Shown here one piece after another: positions 1-10,800 of a DNA stretch of 64,000 nt. This DNA comes from Erythroxylum novogranatense. Lineage: Eukaryota > Streptophyta > Magnoliopsida > Malpighiales > Erythroxylaceae. A model generated the notes under the pieces. The model worked only from the letters and a program-made list of their open reading frames with translations. It was not told the DNA's origin and made no database searches. Made by a program: the position numbers and the translations under genes. The DNA is taken from assembly GCA_029891385.1 (NCBI GenBank), contig CM057228.1, positions 36,025,023-36,089,022 on the forward strand, written 5' to 3'. Positions within the stretch are counted from its first letter, which is position 1, and every line of letters begins with the position of its first letter.

Positions 1-699
1 TGGGATGACTTTCTGAGGGCCTTCCAAGATAATTACATGCCCAAGGTCTATCTGGAAAGGAAGATGCAGGAGTTCCTGGAGTTGAGACAGGAACAGATGT
101 CAGTGGCCGACTATGAGGTGCGGTTTAACGAGCTGATGGGATATGCTTCTACACTGATTGCTACTGAGGCTGACAGGTGTCGGCGTTTTGAGGGCGGACT
201 CAATTTGGAGATCCGTACCTGACTAGCCAGGTCCCATATGGGCAATTTTATTGAGCTGAGGGCTGCTGCAGTGCGGATCGAGCAGCTACTGAGAGAGAGT
301 CTAGCTGAGACTGGTCAGGGGATCAGGAATAAGAGACCCTGCGACAGTCAGGGCAGTGAGAGTAGAGGGTACAGCAAGCGCCATAGCAGGCCCTTCAGGT
401 CCGCAGGAGGGGCTAGACAGACGGGTAATGGGAAGAGAGGCAGTTTTGCACAGACTGGTAGTGGCAGAGGCGGTGTCAGAGGTTCAGGGCAGTCTATTCC
501 TCTATGTGAGCATTGTGATAAGAGGCACAGCGGAGAGTGTCGGTGGCTGTCTGGAGCTTGTTTGAGATGTGGCTCGATGAACTACCTAGTTGGGAACTGC
601 CCAGAGACTATGGGAGCCCAGTCTACTATGACTGGAAGATCTGGTAGCAATACCACGGTGCAGCAGAGTCGTGGTGGTGGATCCGGATGGAGAGGCTGA
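1..699 (+). pseudogene. Ty3/gypsy gag relic (capsid and zinc-knuckle part), cut by window edge
   Basis: Gag packages element RNA into virus-like particles in the cytoplasm. Frame 1 is open from the first base. The retrotransposon gag domain lies at 1-222 (WDDFLRAF, MPKVYL, EFLELRQ), followed by a basic Gly/Arg-rich stretch and a double cysteine motif at 508-600. The first knuckle (CEHC..H..C) is intact. In the second (CLRCGSMNY....C) the expected His is Tyr, so it probably no longer binds zinc. An in-frame TGA at 223-225 and TGAs at 697, 703 and 709 break it. The gag at 34,048-34,988 is a close relative and keeps the His. The N-terminal part lies outside the window. The family call is firm and the gene is dead. 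Confidence 0.88.
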
Positions 700-738
700 G
701 GCTGAGGCTGAGGCCGAGGTCGAGCAGAGGGATCAGCA

Positions 739-1216
739 GTGAGGTCAGAGGGTCTGAGCAGCAGACAACAGTCTCAGGCCAGGGTCTATGCCATGACTCG
801 GCAGGAGGCCCAGGATTCCCCAGAAGTTGTTGCGGGTATGTTTCTTATTTCTAGTTTTGAAGCATATGCATTGTTGGATCCTGGATCCACTTATTCTTTC
901 ATTGCACTGCATTTAGCATGTAGACTGCATGGGGATAGAGAGAGGTTACAGTATGGGTTAGAGGTGAGTACTCCTCTAGGTAGTACGATTGTATTGGGAG
1001 ATAGATGTGATATTGGGGATGGACTGATTCACTGCGCATAAGGGCTATTATGGACTGTTACACCAAGGAGGTTGCGTTGGAATCTCCTGGTCAGCCCAGA
1101 GCTGTGTTTCGAGGAGTTAGTCAGGCAGTGCCAGCGAGGATGATATCCTTCATTAGTGCCCTGAGGTTGATACAGGGAGGATGTGGGGCCCATCTGGCTC
1201 ACGTAGTGGATACCGG
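739..1216 (+). pseudogene. Ty3/gypsy aspartic protease and linker relic
   Basis: This continues the gag frame after three TGA codons. It shows the retropepsin active-site motif LLDPGSTYSFI (about 874-906) and downstream GLEVSTPLGST, as in the better copy at 35,064-35,276. Compared with that copy, about 70 bp are missing near 1,002, at a short GGAGA/GAGAGA microhomology, which shifts the frame. The following linker (MDCYTKEV, LESPGQPRAVF, MISFISALRL) is therefore read in frame 3 from 1,050. Similarity to the related pol stops near 1,220, before the reverse transcriptase. The protease would process Gag-Pol in an intact element; this copy cannot. Confidence 0.82.
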
Positions 1217-1224
1217 AGTCGATC

Positions 1225-3273
1225 AGATAATTATAACTGAAGAATTTAGCAATGAAAGGATAAATTGGAAATAAATTTGAAATGAATGAAAAGTCATTAT
1301 TGGGGGACCTGATTCTAGTGGAAACTCAAGTGTGAGAGATAGAATCTACTACTGAGGAAATGTGTATTATGTTAACGTAAGGAATCCGACTATGTAATAG
1401 GATTACTGAACTGTAAGGAGAAATTAGTCATGAAATTGAGGGGATTATTGGTTCACAAAATTTTTATATAAAATGCTTGGGAAGTACCAAGTTGATATGA
1501 GAAAATTGTGTAAAGGAACTTGTGGCAGAATATGATATTTAGAAATTGAGAAATCATAAGAGAATTTTCCCATGGGGGAATTTAGATATTTTAAGAGTTA
1601 GGAAGAGTAAATAACGAGTATAAAGAGTATTAGGTTGTAATCGTCAAAGATAATGTGATATTGCAAGGGATATGTATGTTCGAGAATTGGAGTTCTTTAG
1701 AACTAGCTTTATGCTGGATACGTCCAGAAGTTGTTAGAGATTTTTAGGCTTAGCTCTTTGTTAAGTGTTGAGGAAAAACGTATAAATCGTATGATTAATG
1801 AAAGAAAAAGAGAAATTTTCAATTCGAATATTGATTGTATCGTTGTAAATTCGGAGACTTTGCAATACTTATCGAAGTGTCCCAATAGAGGTTATGATGC
1901 AATATGTTGAAATGGTGTAAAGTAGTTTTATGTGCATAAGGATAAGTATGATCTCTTGGACTGTATTAAAATTGATGACTGGAATTTATTGTGTTGGATA
2001 TTGTTCTGAAAGCTTGGAGATATTAGTTGGACAGAAACATTTCAGATATGGCTATGAATAAGCAAATTGATAGTGATCGAGGTATTAGTGAATTTGAAAG
2101 AATTGAAAAGGATTATGCGTTTGAGGGTTTCAAAATTTAGCTAGTGGTGCAATGTAATGTACTAAATAGAAAGTGCAATGGCAAAGGATCTTAATTTGGG
2201 CATTAAGGCTATTAAACCTAGTGTAATACTGAATGCGACTGTCGATCTATCAAGGAGGTAAAAAGGAATGTATCATTATTAGTTATAGGAATTCCGGATC
2301 AGGTGTGTATAGAAAGGACTGGCAAAACAAATTGGGGATTTAGAAATTGCAAACCTTATTGGGAAATTCAAATGGGATTCAACTTTTGAGAAAATGATAT
2401 TTATGACTGTATTTTGAAGTATGTGTTTTACCCGCCAAAGAAACTGTTAGAGAAATCTCTAGGAACCATCGAAGTGTTGTGTTTCAACAAGAGTGTACAG
2501 AAAGAGTAATATAAGGTTTAGAGTGTGAATCGAATAGTTATTCGTGGGGATAACTAACTAACGTGACTGCTGAGGCAAATGTGAGACTAATATTCTTGGA
2601 GTCCGTTGAGATTGAGGTACAGTTAAGCGAGATTGTGGGATTAATGATCATTATTTTGGTGTTACCATTCGAACAGTGCATAAGGAGTCGTATAGCAAAA
2701 AGAAGTCGTTAACCCCTACATTAGAGTGAACAAGGCCTGAACATAGTCGAAGACTATGATTGATTTGAGTTAATGATGATAAGTGAAATGAATCTGAAAA
2801 AGGGGTTGAGCGATCCAAGTTAACGACAATGAGTCGAATCGATTAGGATCGTGGTTATGAGAATTTGAAGAAATTAGCATTTTAACACTAAAGAGATGTA
2901 ATATGATAAGTAAATAATTGAAATATTTCGAAGTGTGTAGCCTCGGCCAAAATGCATAAATAGAGATAAAGGTAAATAAGGAAAACTAAATTCGTTATTA
3001 AATGGCCTCTATGTGACCGTCGTGTAAATAGATTGGTAAAGTGATTTAAAAATCTAAAAGATGATTCTGATTTACAAAGTGTTTTATGGACTGGATTAAG
3101 AAACAGTGTTAAGATCTGATAAATGTGTTTCTGGTACCGAATGTGAGGATTTGCGAATAATTATAAGGAAATGAGTGAGAATCAGAATAGAAAGGAGCGG
3201 ATCAATTCCCCTATCTTCCTGATCAATTGTATATGAAATTTTGGGGACGAAATTTTTATTAGGAGGGGTGAAT
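1225..3273 (+). other. Non-coding internal region of the gypsy relic, ending in polypurine tract
   Basis: No domain is recognisable here. From about 1,245 on it is co-linear with 56,780-58,897, the internal region of the complete element at 52,730-61,882 (for example the tract near 1,380 'aatccgactatgtaatagg' against 56,927). It is therefore a retroelement internal region and not host sequence. It occupies the place where RT, RNase H and integrase would be. It ends with an inverted repeat around 3,238-3,257 and a purine tract (aggagggg at 3,261-3,268) directly before the 3' LTR. It could be extremely decayed pol, but I could not show that. Confidence 0.65.
3238..3273 (+). promoter_or_regulatory. 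Polypurine tract and preceding hairpin (plus-strand primer site)
   Basis: The order is an AAATTT..GGGGA..CGAAATTT inverted repeat, a short T-rich run, then aggagggg and the LTR start tgtaaca at 3,274. The same order recurs at 13,405-13,442, 43,708-43,748 and 58,861-58,897. In LTR retrotransposons this tract primes plus-strand DNA synthesis. It fixes the LTR boundary and shows that the element reads left to right. Confidence 0.8.
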
Positions 3274-5903
3274 TGTAACATCCCGTTACTGCTAGCAAGG
3301 GTATTCTGGTAAATTGGGGCGGACTGATAATTTTCATTGCATTCACTGATTGATTATGTTACTGACCTCTAATTATAGAGGAACAGGTTTATTGCATATG
3401 CATTTATTCATAGGTACATGCATTCATGATTTTTCGGTATTTATTTGTAAATTGGAACTGACTGAATTGACTGGTTTACGATTTGATTGAGAAATTAGGA
3501 GTAATTGGGTTCAAATAATTGATTTAGAATAGTTCAAGTGTGATTGGGAATTGATAGTGGCTTATAGGAAATTTTCTAGGAATTCGGGAGAAAATGCCCG
3601 GACCGGAAATTTACGAGTGACAGACCGATTGACTGTATATTACTGAAAGAATTTTCCAATGACGATGGAAAAATTAGAGTGATACTGTTAGGAAATTGAA
3701 AGTGTCGAGCCATTGAAATTTAGAGACTGAAATTTGAACTGATTTGGAGACTTATATCTATAAATACTTAGGTTTGTAATTTGGGGATTTTTACCCTAAG
3801 GCTTAAGCATTTCTTCTTCTCTTCCTCAACCCCCCATGGTGTTCATCGATTCCTCCCATCGATGAGGTTCTTCGATTTTTCCTTGTGGTTTTCTCCGCAT
3901 TGTGCAAAGCTAACTTGTTTATTGTGATTGATGAAGGTTGAGAAGCTTTGAGAGTGGTTAATCGTTGATATTGAAGGATTTTAGGGTTTACGGTGATTTG
4001 GAAGATTTGTGGAATTTGATCTTCGATTGGTAAGTTTTAATGGTTTTAATGTGGTATTAATGGTTTTTGATGCATTTATGGCATTTATTATGGTTGATTT
4101 GCGTAGTTGAGAGTGTTAATGGAGGTTTTAGAGTGAGAAATGGACGAAAAGCGATCGGAGAAGACGGTGGCGCGACCCGCACGTCGCGACGTCTGGCGTA
4201 GCCTCGCCGTGGTGAGCAATTAAGTGCTCACCGCGACGAGCGCAGCGAGACGCCGCGGCAAGCGCATGGTTTCACGCCGCGGCGAACGTTTTCGTCTACG
4301 CCGCGGCGAGGGATGTAGGTTGCGATGAAGAGCAGTGTTCTGAAGGATTGAGTTTTAGTTTATTGGGTATAATTTATGGTATAGACCTCTGATTGAGGTG
4401 ATTCCTGATTCGTTATGAGCTAGGGAAAGAGGTCTACAATTGAGGATAACTATGGAAGTTAGAATTTAATTTAAATGGTATTGAATTATCGAGATTAAGG
4501 TCAATTATGGTTCCTATAGTGACCTAAGTATTGAAGTGTGATAATTGGAGTTTTAATTGGGATTTTCAATAGAGCTTTTGACCCAATGGATAGGGAATTG
4601 CTATAGGGAGTATGAATTGAGGAAATTAAACTGAATTTTTAGGAATGGATCAATTATTGTCGATCAATTGAGCGAAGAGTTAGAATGGGGCATAAGAGTT
4701 CAAAAGTGGGTTTTAGCGCCGGAAATCGTGAACATGCATTGTACATAATTCCATTGAGACATATGCATCACTGAATTGTTTAATTGAGCATTTAGTAATG
4801 GGACTGTATTTAACTATTATAGAGGCGTCGTTGGATCATCATTCCACGGACATTGCTGGAACTTCCAGGCAGTAGCTCGGAAGTAACAGGTGAGTAACCT
4901 AGTTGGTTTCTCAAATTCCTGATTGTCTAAATGCTCAATATGAATTACTTGCCAATATGAAATTTCATGATTACTGAAATGTACATGATCGAATGGCATG
5001 CTTCTACTGTATTGGATTGGACTACTGCATGACACTGAGAAATGTAATACTGGGCTTTTATAGCCATACACTGAATTACTAAACACTCCATTACATGCAT
5101 AAATGCATGATCAGATAATGGATATGTGACCCAAGTTGCTATTATCACTGAAAAGAGCCTCGAGCTCTAACACTGTACTGACCGGGCCTCGAGCCCGAGG
5201 GGAGAAATCCCTGACGCGTCCCCCACTGAATACTGACTGAGCACTTGGGCACAATACTGAATAACTGGAAAAGAGTCACATATGCATTGTATACACATGA
5301 ATGATTGTTTTGTGACAATTACTGAATTACGTGATGACCTGATTTATTGTAAATTGTTATTTGATACTGCAAACTGTTATAGGCTACTGTAAATTGTTAT
5401 ATACTAATGGTATCTTACAGTGCCGTGCTGTACGCAATCTGCGTAATGCATCATTTGAGTGAACCATCGATGATGGTTTCTCATTGAGTTCGCAAACTCA
5501 CCCAAAATTGCATCTAATTTTTCATGATCGATAGAGTAGACTCTTAGCTCCGGAAATAGTCTTTTCCTGCCGTGCGGGCGTGCTGGCAAGAGAAGCGATG
5601 GCTCACAGGTCGGTCAGCTAGGTTGGACTTTTGCGGATGATTTAGGATAGACGTTTGTATCAGTTTCCTTTTTGAGTTTTGTTTAGGGGACTGATAGACT
5701 TGTCTATTCTGCTATTGGATGACTGTGTCAGATTGATACTATGGTTTTTAAATTTAGTGATTTCTATTATATTGCGATTTATTTATTGCGATGCCATGTG
5801 GATATTAGTGGGAATTTTCTGGTAGTGCACCTTTATCATGGGTTACGTGTCGGAGCGACCTTCAGGCGTCCCGATGTGTACCCTACGGTGAGGGGGCGCT
5901 ATA
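3274..5903 (+). repeat. 3' LTR of the gypsy relic (family A, copy 1)
   Basis: The LTR is about 2.63 kb. It begins TGTAACATCCC and ends gggggcgctata, where relatives end gggcgctaca. A TATA box (tataaat) sits at 3,759-3,765. A CpG-rich block with short palindromes lies at 4,164-4,320. A conserved hairpin (acttcc..ggaagt) at 4,861-4,884 is followed by the donor-like CAG|GTGAGT at 4,887. Hairpins GAGCCTCGAGCTC (5,155-5,167) and GGGCCTCGAGCCC (5,184-5,196) and a three-way-junction module at 5,457-5,502 complete the layout. No matching 5' LTR is in the window. The right edge rests on one altered base in the terminal CA. Confidence 0.78.
3759..3765 (+). promoter_or_regulatory. TATA box in LTR A1
   Basis: Sequence tataaat within 'ctataaatac', about 485 bp into the LTR and followed by a pyrimidine-rich leader (ttcttcttctcttcctc). 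The position and context fit an RNA polymerase II LTR promoter. Transcription itself is inferred. Confidence 0.5.
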
Positions 5904-7884
5904 GACAGCCACGGGTCACCTTAGGAAAAATGTGATTTTGACCATTTTGGAGGCCGAATATGATTTTGTGGTCTTCATAAGAGTTGTATATCTAGACGTC
6001 TACTTTCAAATGGTCTAAAAACGAAAACAATCTGACTTCTATATTGAAAGTTATAGCGTTTTCTCCAAAAGAGTTTCAAATCGATTTAGGGTTTAAACAT
6101 GTTGAATTGTTTTGATCATAACTCACTCATCCAACCTCAGATTGAGATGATTCTTGAAGCATTGAATTCCTAACACATGTATCCTTCTCTCCATGAAAAT
6201 TTGTATCAATTGAAGTTAAAGTGAAAGAGTTTTAGTGAATCTTATGATAATCAGAATGACTTGTTTCATTCTGATCTTGCTATTTTTCCTTCTTCATCCG
6301 ACCTTGTCAAATCATTTGCTTATATCTTTTCCGTCCGACATCCAAATGACTTGGTTCTCAAAGCGTTGGATTTCTAAGACAATTAATTTCATTTTTATGA
6401 AAAATTATGAATTTTAGAGGTTTAATTGAGCAAGATTATTTGAATCATAGTGAGATAGGAAAGTTTCTGAACATAGTTCAGTATTTTATGAAATTCGGGA
6501 TCTGTGGAGATCCGATTGAAGCGATGTTTGAGGCAAAATAAAATTAAGATATGGGGCGACAAATCATATGAAGAAATTAAATTTCAATTTAGCCTTTAAG
6601 AATGCTAATTTGTGGAAGGAAGTGAATTGCTAGAAAATGTGTTAGAATATGAACATGTTAGAAATGTTTTGAGCATAACTTTTGATGTAGTGCTCCGAAT
6701 GGGATGATTCTTGTGGCATTATGAAATTAAGACATAGAGAAACAATTCTCTAGAAGGAAGTTTGGACTAATTCCTTCACTTTGATGGTGAAATCAATGTC
6801 CTAATGTAGGATCAATTTCAGGGGCAGTTTTGGAAGTCCACTTAAAGACTTAAAAGTTTTAGCCTAACATAGAGGGGCATTTTTGTCTTTGGCCACTCAT
6901 TAATGTGCTGGCACTATAAAAGAAGAGAATAGCTTGGGAAAAGAGGGAAGCTTACGAAAATTAGAGAAAGAAACAAGAGAGAAGGGAGAGGAGATTTCGG
7001 TGGAGGAAGGGAAAGAAGAGGTATGGTTTCTGATTTTGAGGGATTCAAGCTTGATTTTTCATGGATTCATGAAGGAAAAGAGGGAAGGAGAAGAGAGCTA
7101 CCTTTCAAGCCAAGCAATTTCGAAAATGAAGAAGATAAAAGGTAAGAGATGATTTTGATATTTGAGTTTTTAGTAAATTTTTGGTTTAGATTACTTGAAA
7201 TTGGTGTGGGTTTGTTAGTTATAAGCTCAATTTTGATGATTAGGCCTCAAGTCATGTTTGATTTTGAATGAGAAGTATTAAGGGTTATACCCAATTGTAT
7301 GAGCTGGAGATTTTAGAAGTTCTTGGTTTAGCTATCATGAATTTATTATAGGTTTGTTAATTATGTAATCAATTTTGATAATTATGACAGTTATGATATT
7401 GGATTTGGATGATTATGGCTTAGGTAACTTTATATGGGAAGAGAGAGAGAAGTAAAGAACAAATTGAAGCTTTGGACAAGATTATAGCATGGATAAGAGG
7501 TGGGTAATATGCTTGTTTTCAAATTTTTAAGTTATTGTTTTACAAATGATTTTGGAAAGATTATGAATTGTTTATCCAATGGATTTCAAATGATTTTTAT
7601 AAATTTGGAATACTCGTTTGAGCTCATTATGTTTAATTGATTGAAATTCAATAAGTGAACTTGTGTGACATGATTTTTAAATGATTTGCAATTGTCTAAG
7701 GCATGCATTCCCTTGTTTGGAATAATTGAGAATTGTTATGTGAATTATGTTTTACAAATTGTGCAAAATGGGAAGTGATGCTAGAAATGCATATATATGT
7801 CATGTTCATGAAATCAAGTTTTCAAGAGTGTGCCTTTTTGGGGCAAAATATTTTCAATGCATGAATTAAATGTTATGTGGGTTC
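5904..7884 (+). repeat. Left part of a truncated LTR (family B/F), split by a later insertion
   Basis: From about 6,255 this matches the F-type LTR at 41,080 onward (cgtccgacatcc, cagtatttt, gagatccgattgaag). A TATA box (tataaaa) lies at 6,915-6,921, followed by a purine-rich leader. The donor-like AG|GTGGGTAATAT is at 7,498-7,508. The LTR is interrupted after GGCAT at 7,885-7,889 and continues at 18,341. Its 5' terminus (a tgttggacccc start) was not found. The 5,904-6,250 part resembles LTR filler modules near 23,090, so the left edge is a truncation or a fusion with LTR A1. Confidence 0.62.
6915..6921 (+). promoter_or_regulatory. TATA box in truncated LTR
   Basis: Sequence tataaaa in 'ggcactataaaagaag', followed within 40 bp by the purine-rich leader typical of this LTR family. 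The equivalent leaders start near 9,110, 14,640 and 41,815. This is a promoter by position and motif only. Confidence 0.5.
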
Positions 7885-7889
7885 GGCAT

Positions 7890-10800
7890 TGTTGGACCCC
7901 GATCTTTGAGTGAAAATATGAAAATTGTGAAAAAGTTGACTTTTTGGCCTTGGAGAGTTGACTCTTGATTTAGGCAAAATTTGAGAAAATATGCTACATG
8001 AAACTTGTAGATTATGTCAAGAGCTTTCTGTAGCCATAAAGTTTGATATTTTTCGATATCGGGAGTGGAAGTTATGATCAGTCAAAGTTAAGTATGAAAT
8101 TTATTTGAAGTTTGACTTTTGGGGTTGATAGTTGACTTTTGATCTAGGCCTAATTCGAGGAAATGATCAACGTGAAACTTGTAGCCTCTGTCGAGAGCTT
8201 TTCGTGGACATAAAGTTTGCTATTTTTCGATGTCGGGATTGAGAGATATGAATGTCGGAAGATATGCTTTGTTTTGAAAATGTTATTAAGTATAGATTTG
8301 CATGTGCTATACTTCGAGGCCACTCGTCGTATGGATTTAGTCTGAATTGGAGTGAGTGGTATTACTGAAAGTTGTAGCTTGTATGTCGATCTTTCCGACG
8401 CCATAAAGTTTGTAATTTTTTGATATCGGAGTTAGGAGTTATGATTTTCGGAAAACCCATTTTGTTCTTGGGTTTTCAATCCGACCTTTTTGTAATCTTT
8501 TGTGCATAATTCCTTCATCCGACATCCGATTGACTCGATTCTTGAAGCGTTGAATTCCTAAGACAATTACGTTCATTTTTATGAAGAATTATGATTTTTA
8601 GAAGATTAAATGGAAAGAGATTGATTGAACCAAAGTAAGAGATGGGTTATAGGTTATAAGTTGGATAATTTTCTGAACATGGTTCAGTACTTTGGGATTT
8701 TCGGGAGTTATACAACTCCGATTGAGGTGATTCTTGAGGGAAAATAAAGTTAAGACATAGGGCTACAAATCTTATGAAGGGATCGAAATTTAATTTCATC
8801 CCTAAGATTGTCAAAGTCTGGATTGAAGTTATGTTAAAGTTCAGTTTCGGATTTTGTGCAGGTCAGTTAGTAATTTGGCTATAACTTCTTCGTTTTAGAT
8901 CCGAATTGAGCGCCGTCAGTGGCGTTGGATTCGTAAGATCGAGAGGAACAATTTTCATGAAGAAAGTTTGTCCAAATTATTTCGTTTAGGTACTAGAAAT
9001 CAGGACGCAAGTTATCAGTTTTTCAAAATCCTGCACAAGGGTAACTTTGGAAATAAGCAAACAAATGAGGGGCATTATAGTCTTTTCCCTCATTTTAATG
9101 AGGTGGCATAAAACACAACCCATGAAGCTTCTGGAATTCACGAGATATAGCAGAAGAATAAGAAAGAAGATGAATAGAAAGAAAAGAGGGGGGAGTTTAC
9201 GAAAATGAAAAGAAGAAGAGAAGATAGAAGAGTGTCGTTTTTTCTACAAAAGAGAGGGGAGTTCGAAAATGTTAGAGAGGAGAAAGAGATGGGTTTCGGC
9301 CATGAGATGGGAAGAAGAAGAAGAAGAAGAAAAAGAAAGAGAAGAGGATGATTTCGTGGGTCTCTTATTTAAGGCAAGAGTTTCGAAATTCCTTGGATTT
9401 ATAGTTAGAGTTTTGTTTCTTCTTGATTACAAAGGTGATTTGAAGAGTTATTGATGAGAGAACAATGAAATGAAGAGCTTTGGAAGCTAAGTATAAAATC
9501 TGATTTTTTTTCGTGGGTTTGTATAGGTTAGAAGATTTTCAAAGTTTGTTAGTTATTTAGATAGATTGTGATGATAATGGTTTAGAGAAGGCATGGGTAG
9601 GGTGTTGTTGAAGAAATGTCATGTTTTCTCCATTCTATAAAATTTCAACATGTGTATCAATTGTGAATTCATGGTTTTTGATAGAATTTGTGTTTGTATG
9701 CTTAAAGATGGTAGTTTGAAGAGTTAATGATGAAAGAATAAGAAAAGAGGAAAAGTTAAGAAAGTGACGAAGAATCTGATTTTCATGGGTTTTATCGGTT
9801 AGACGATTGTCAAATGTTGTTAGTTATGGAGATAAGTGTTGAAGTTGAAGGTGGATTAGGATTTGGTTAAGGTTAGATGAATGAATTTCATGTTTTCACT
9901 CATTCTTAAATTTTCCAGCAATGGTCTCTTTTGTTAATAAAGGTTTTATTGTGAGATTTTGCCTTTTGCTTAATCATGGTGGTTTGATGAGTGAATATGA
10001 AGTAAAGGGAAGGTTAGGTTAGATTAAAGTCAAAGGTTTTCATTTCTTGAAAATTCCAGCACTTGGTCTTTTAGGAAATTGTGACTTTGTTATTCCTAAG
10101 ATGGGATTTTGCTTAGTTTGGAGAGGAATTATGGTTGTTATGAAAGTATAAGTGAAGTTGTGTAAGTTTAAATCTAAGTTTTACATTCTTGAAAACAAAT
10201 TCCAGCATTGCTATATTGTGTTAATTAGGGTATTATGGTTAGAGTTTGCTTTCCTTGTTTCAAAATGAGGGTTAAAACATGTTTGGGAAGGTTAGATTAA
10301 GTTCAAGGTAAGTTGTTCAATTCCTAATACAAATTCCAGCATTGGTATTTGATATGAAATTGGGATTATTGTGCTTGTAAAAGTGAAGTGAGGCTTTGAA
10401 GGAAAAGGAAAGAAGAAGGGTTTGAAAGTTTAAGAAAAATTAGATTTGGTGTGGTGTCTTTAAGGCTTGAGATTGTTAAAAGTTTGATGCTTTTGAGAAG
10501 GATTTGATAGTTATAATTTAGGAATAGCTTAGGCATAATTAGGTAGGTTTTTAAGCATGATTTCTATTCTTTTAAAAATTTCAGCATTGATTCATTATGT
10601 TAATTAGGATTTTATGTCATGATTAAGGTCCAATAAGGCATGGGAAGTAAAGGAAAGGCAATTGGACCAATCCAAGATGCTAGCAAGGAAATTCAGGTGG
10701 GTAATATATTTATAACGTGAATTATGAGCCAAGTAATTGTTTTTGAAAATAAAGAAAGTGAATTATTGATTCAAATGATTTGATAAAGAGCTACACCGCT

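Noticed and set aside
1225..3273. Possible decayed RT or protease words (for example 'gtgttaccattcgaac' near 2,660)
   Set aside because: Isolated words only; no ordered set of motifs in any frame, so no pol domain is claimed.
6934..7152. Glu/Lys-rich ORF after a TATA box (similar ones at 9,269-9,454, 14,644-14,943 and 41,811-42,092)
   Set aside because: These are the purine-rich LTR leaders. The B1 LTR pair gives different reading frames for the same place, so the peptides are not conserved.
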